Below are positions 59,881-64,000 of a DNA stretch of 64,000 bases, piece after piece. The notes under the pieces were generated by a model. The model was not told the origin of the DNA and did not search any database. It saw only the letters and a program-made list of their open reading frames with translations. The stretch covers positions 23,073,809 to 23,137,808 of the forward strand of contig NC_135563.1 in the NCBI RefSeq assembly GCF_964340395.1. The letters are read 5' to 3'. This DNA comes from Glandiceps talaboti (Eukaryota; Hemichordata; Enteropneusta; Spengelidae). Both the position numbers and the translations under genes were made by a program. Within the stretch, counting starts at the first letter, position 1; each line of letters starts with the position of its first letter.

Positions 59881-60429
59881 ATAGCAAAATATATTATGCT
59901 AAATTTTTGCTCTGAAAATCTACGTAAATGTCATTTTAAGCAACCCTGGTTTTCTTCTGATATGGCTAATGAAGCAAATGTTAAAATTCTGTTGAAATTT
60001 GCATTTGCCCACTTATAATGCCAATTCTCTTCAAAGAAATAGTTTTGTTATAAATGCAAGTCAGTTCTCTGTGTGTTTTCTCTAGAGCTGTAACTACATA
60101 GGCCTCTAGGCCAACTAGGAGTTTTTTAAAATAACATTTTTTTTCTTGAAATATTAGTCACTATATTTACATAATCAAGTCTTAAAAGCATATGTAATGT
60201 TGACTTATTGATTCAAGGTATAATCTGTGTTATGTAGTATGTGATCAACTCATTTACATAATTGAATAAACACATGGAACATTTGATAATAAATTTAGTT
60301 CTCTCTTTAAAAGGATAATGGTTGGATCTAGCCAATCATATTAAAAAACCTTGACATCTTGTTCAATCACTTTTAAAGTCAATTAATGTGTCACCCAAGA
60401 AATTACCAGCTTTCTAGTCAATTTAATTT

Positions 60430-60705
60430 GCATTTTAAATTATTAATTATCAGCTTTTCTAATGAGGTACATTGGGTTGATGCTTATCCAATAAATTATC
60501 AGCTTTCAAAATGGGTCAGGTGGCTGAATGCTTAGCCAATCAACTATCAGTTTTCTCAATGGGTCAAGTTGACGAATACTTAGCCAATCGACTATCAGCT
60601 TTCTCAATGGATCAAATTGATGAATACTTAGCCAATCAGCTATCAGCTTCCTCAATGGATCAAGTTGATGAATGCTTAGCCAATCAGCTATCAGCTTTCT
60701 GAATG
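60430..60705. repeat. Minisatellite, 48 bp unit, about 5 copies
   Basis: Unit contains TCAGCTTTCTCAATGGGTCA, AGTTGATGAATACTTAGCCA and ATCA. The period is a multiple of three, so a 63-codon frame with a 16-residue repeat (DEYLANQLSA) is open, without signs of being a gene. Confidence 0.92.
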
Positions 60706-62698
60706 AGTCAAATAGAAGGGTTTATCTAACACCTACTATTGCACCTACCAGTTTCTGATAAAATTCATGAGTAAAATACTAGAATGACTAAAGATTAACT
60801 TTGTGTTTGTTTTTTATTTAATATCAGATTAATATGCTATACTTGTAAATGATGATTTACCAACTGGCAAAGCTTGGACATATCTTGGTTACCCAGATTC
60901 TGACTTCAGCTACCTTAAGCAGACAGTCGAGGGCATTACAATGTCAGGGATTATTACAAGATGACTGTGTGGAGAGCTGACCCATAACATGACCTCTGTA
61001 GTAGAATCACAAGGTGGCAACTCTTGCTGAGATTAGTTTGGTTAATCTTGATTTTCAATGTTTATACCCTGATTTTTGTTAAATATATACAGTGTTGATG
61101 AAAATGAAAATTCAGAATAATTTTTATCCAATCTGTGACTTTCCCAGACTCTTGCTTGGTCATAAAGTGAGCCCTCAGTGGCGAGTCTGCGTAATCAAGA
61201 CTAAGTTCAATCTTGACAATTTTTTTGATGGCTATACTGACTTTGTATTCATTCAGTAAAATTTAAACCATCATTCTAATGAAAATGAGAGTTGTCAATC
61301 AAACAATGTAACAATGAATCATATTTGGTGACTAGGCACTATACGAAAAGTGACCATGTCTTTCCACCGGGGTAAATCTTGAGTACAGGATGTGTAAATG
61401 TGGTGAGTATGAGACGAAGTTCAACCTTTGACTTAATTTACCCCTGGTGACCTCTCCCCTGCTGTCTGTAGACAGCCAAAAGTGGTACTGCATCTCGTAC
61501 TACCCCTGGACAGAGATGATGGTTAGGCATGCGTGGGTCACAGCTTGGGTAAAGGTGGGTAAATTAAGACTTTTTGTGTAATGAACTATAAGATACATGT
61601 CACAATCAGTCTGGGTATTAAAGAAAGTAACTACCTTGGTAATACACATCAGGTTTCTTCTGCTTGAATTCATTTATAAAATCACTGTACAATAGTCTGT
61701 AAGGTACACCGTACACAGTACACCGTACAAAGGGCGCCCTCACACGGTCAACCCCTTTCTATAGAGCAGGCTGGTGAGGACAGAATGATACAGCGATTTT
61801 ATAGTCTATGTGTACAATACTTGCCTGCTTCAACTGAAAGCTGTCCTAAAGGCACCCTTAGAGGGCGTACATTACAGAATGTGTACAATTTTACTGTTTC
61901 TGCCTCCGTATGTTAAAAGGTTTTAAAATCTTAGTAAAAACACTGAAGCTTGTTAATCAAGAATTAAAATTAAAAATACTAATGCCATTCTCATCAACAC
62001 TAGCAGTTCCTTGTATCAATCTATTATGATTGATTTCTGAATACCTTTGGTCAGTAAGTCATTGGTCATTTTGATCTACAGTACTCTGTACTTGGGGATA
62101 GCTACACTTCTCTGTAAATATCAGCATACATATGTGCCTTCATTCAATATATATTTATATTCATGAAGGGGGATATGCATGTATGAGTTGGAACTGAAAA
62201 CACACAACAGGACATTCAATGCCATTCATAACTTTAATCCATGATGACGGATGACAAATTACAGTCATACTGTCATGGTAGTCCCTACTCAAATGCTGTA
62301 ACCATAGCAACTTAATGTAACCATAGTAACTTAATGTAACCATAGTAACTTAATGTAAACAAATTGGTGACATGGTACTTATATACATTTTATATATCTT
62401 TCATTACCAACTAATCCTTATAAATTTTAAGGTTAAAGGCCCATAATTCAGTCCCATGTTCTTGTATTAGTGCTGTCTTATCAATAAAGCCACCATGTAT
62501 TAGATATGATCATTATTTTATGATCTTTATGATCTCAGAACTTTTCTTACTGTCTATCTCAGTAAACTCACACTCTTCAGCCTGTCACTTGGTCAAGTGG
62601 AAGTCCATCAATTTCTAAACTTTGAGATATGCTACCAATCTGACTATTGTAATTCATCACACAATGCTGTAAATCAGGTTATGTAGATTGATGTTAAG

Positions 62699-63244
62699 TT
62701 AATTACAGCCCTGTCATTTTAATCTCATGTTGATTGCAGCCGTCATTTTTTATCATGTCGCTTACAGCCCTGTTAAGCTAGTATATGTCGCTTACAGCCC
62801 TGTTAAGCTAGTATATGTTGATTACAGGCCTGTTAAGCTAGTATCATGTTCAATACAGCCCTGTCATTTTAATCTCACATTGATTACAGCCGTCATTTTT
62901 CTCATGTTGATTACAGTCCTGTTAAGCTAGTATCATGTTGATTACAGTCCTGTTAAGCTAGTATCATGTTGATTACAGGCCTGTTAAGCTAGTATCATGT
63001 TGATTACAGTCCTGTTAAGCTAGTATCATGTTGATCACAGCCCTGTTAAGCTAGTGTCATGTTGATTACAGCCCTGTTAAGCTAGTATCATGTTGATTAC
63101 AGCCCTGTTAAGCTAGTGTCATGTTGATTACAGTCCTGTTAAGCTAGTATCATGTTGATTACAGGCCTGTTAGCTAGTATCATGTTGATTACAGCCCTGT
63201 TAAGCTAGTGTCATGTTGATTACAGCCCTGTTAATTTAATCTCA
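62699..63244. repeat. Minisatellite, 31 bp unit, about 17 copies
   Basis: Unit reads TCATGTTGATTACAGCCCTG then TTAAGCTAGTA. A related longer variant with CTGTCATTTTAATCTCA appears at the left and near 62860. It lies just downstream of the right-hand minus-strand gene. Confidence 0.95.
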
Positions 63245-63317
63245 TGAACAACCACACATTTCAAATTGTCTGATTATAAATCTTGACATGCAAGCATTTG
63301 GTCCCAATAAAGTACTG

Positions 63318-63844
63318 CTAGAGACCAGTATAAACAGGCTGTCTTTCTCCACTTTCTGTGATCAATGGGGTGACTTCTTCACTTTCATTTTGTTGGGGTC
63401 TTGTTCGTTTACGCAAATACACTGTAATAACGGTGACAAGAACTGCTACAGTTACCACACTCAGTCCAACGACAATGACATAGAATGTTGCCGTAGGTTT
63501 ACAATTCTGTTGAATAAAGAATCAAATAGTTTTAGAAATGGGGCAGTAAAAGAGAACTACACGTTAAGATGGTGACACCCTATCAGATCACAGTCTGATC
63601 AAGTTTTCAAAACTTATCATATTTCACAAGTTTTTTCACTCCTTGATTGTTTAGTTATGTACTTTAAATGGTAAACAAACAAGCACTTAGCAGATTACAA
63701 GACAATCATTCTAACCTAGCCATTCAGGTACAAACCTACCTCTCCATCTAAATCAAACAAGGCTGAGTCACATCTTTTAGGTCTACTGCTACCTGGAGGA
63801 CAATAGGCATCTGTGGGGCAAAGCTCTGGAGGGCAGCTCGGACA
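63318..63844 (-). CDS. C-terminal two exons of an unidentified single-pass membrane protein, truncated by the window edge
   Basis: Exons 63740-63844 and 63318-63506 join in phase 0 to give 97 residues and a stop; the 5' part lies beyond the window. The first exon is cysteine-rich (CPSCPPELCPTDAYCPPGS, then KRCDSALFDLDGE). The second begins NCKPTATFY, has one hydrophobic segment of about 21 residues, a basic stop-transfer LRKRTRP, and a tail of about 30 residues. The tail carries an acidic dileucine-like signal, EVTPLI, and ends PVYTGL, where YTGL fits a YxxL sorting motif. That suggests a type I protein cycling through the plasma membrane, endosomes or lysosomes. I do not recognise the family. 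The NSD-LETM neighbourhood would make an FGFR expected in vertebrates, but nothing here resembles a kinase C-terminus. Confidence 0.62.
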
Positions 63845-64000
63845 CTGAAAACAAAATGGAATACACCAATGTTATATCTTGTTTTTGGATGTTGAAAATG
63901 GAAAAACTAGTCAGCTTGGAGGTGGGGTAGCTTGAAAACTGAAAGACTTAATAAGACATCGTAAGACATCAAAAGACATCACTCGGCCTAAACTGCATTA

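Larger units (their letters stand above)
54679..63317. other. Intergenic region between LETM1 and the right-hand gene
   Basis: LETM1 3' UTR of unknown length, then non-coding DNA. It contains MITE copy B, three minisatellites, a diverged tandem array with an inserted MITE, and a TG array at 58292-58322. Stretches 57130-58290, 58330-59300 and 60710-62690 show no gene or clear repeat to me, apart from short GGCGCCCTC / GAGGGCG pairs at 61730-61870. Confidence 0.55.

Noticed and set aside
60511-60702. Small protein with a 16-residue repeat
   Set aside because: Explained by a 48 bp minisatellite whose period keeps frame; there is no supporting promoter, conserved domain or splice site.
61677-61880. 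Possible MITE with GGGCGCCCTC and GAGGGCG ends
   Set aside because: The inverted matches are only 7-8 bases and the wider flanks do not pair; there is no second copy in the window.
62699-63244. CRISPR-like array of regular direct repeats
   Set aside because: Units are contiguous with no unique spacers, and the context is a spliced animal genome; it is a minisatellite.

Overview
This is a gene-bearing stretch of an animal nuclear genome. It is AT-rich, its genes are cut into many short exons with GT-AG introns, and it is full of minisatellites, microsatellites and small non-autonomous transposons. The proteins resemble their vertebrate orthologues closely, but there is a single NSD gene combining features that vertebrates spread over NSD1/2/3. 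I read it as an invertebrate bilaterian, perhaps a hemichordate-like deuterostome or a lophotrochozoan; the sequence alone does not let me name the species.

Layout, left to right. (1) 1-2130: 3' flank with a 44-47 bp minisatellite. (2) 2131-10756, minus strand: a complete ten-exon ENTPD4/7-type NTPDase (612 aa). (3) 10757-11201: a short divergent promoter. (4) 11202-14138, plus strand: a complete six-exon BNIP1/Sec20 SNARE gene (225 aa). (5) 14139-17346: intergenic, with a minisatellite and a tRNA-derived SINE. (6) 17347-34662, minus strand: fifteen coding exons of an NSD-family histone H3K36 methyltransferase (1611 aa), with a probable untranslated first exon and promoter near 39 kb. (7) 34663-44475: NSD 5' intron and intergenic DNA with a large minisatellite and a compound triplet repeat. 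(8) 44476-54678, plus strand: LETM1, the inner-membrane mitochondrial cation/proton exchanger, complete at its 3' end and uncertain at its start. (9) 54679-63317: intergenic DNA with repeats. (10) 63318-63844, minus strand: the last two exons of an unrecognised single-pass membrane protein that continues past the right edge.

The genes act in different compartments: endomembrane nucleotide hydrolysis, Golgi-to-ER SNARE fusion, chromatin and mitochondria. They do not form a pathway. What links them is gene order. NSD and LETM1 lie head to head as NSD2/LETM1 and NSD3/LETM2 do in human, and BNIP1 shares human 5q35 with NSD1, so the block looks like a single-copy relative of the vertebrate NSD paralogon. 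The most unusual DNA-level features are foldback elements in NSD introns, several MITE families, and tandem repeats that begin at or next to splice junctions and copy splice-site-like sequence. I found no clearly novel biochemical system.
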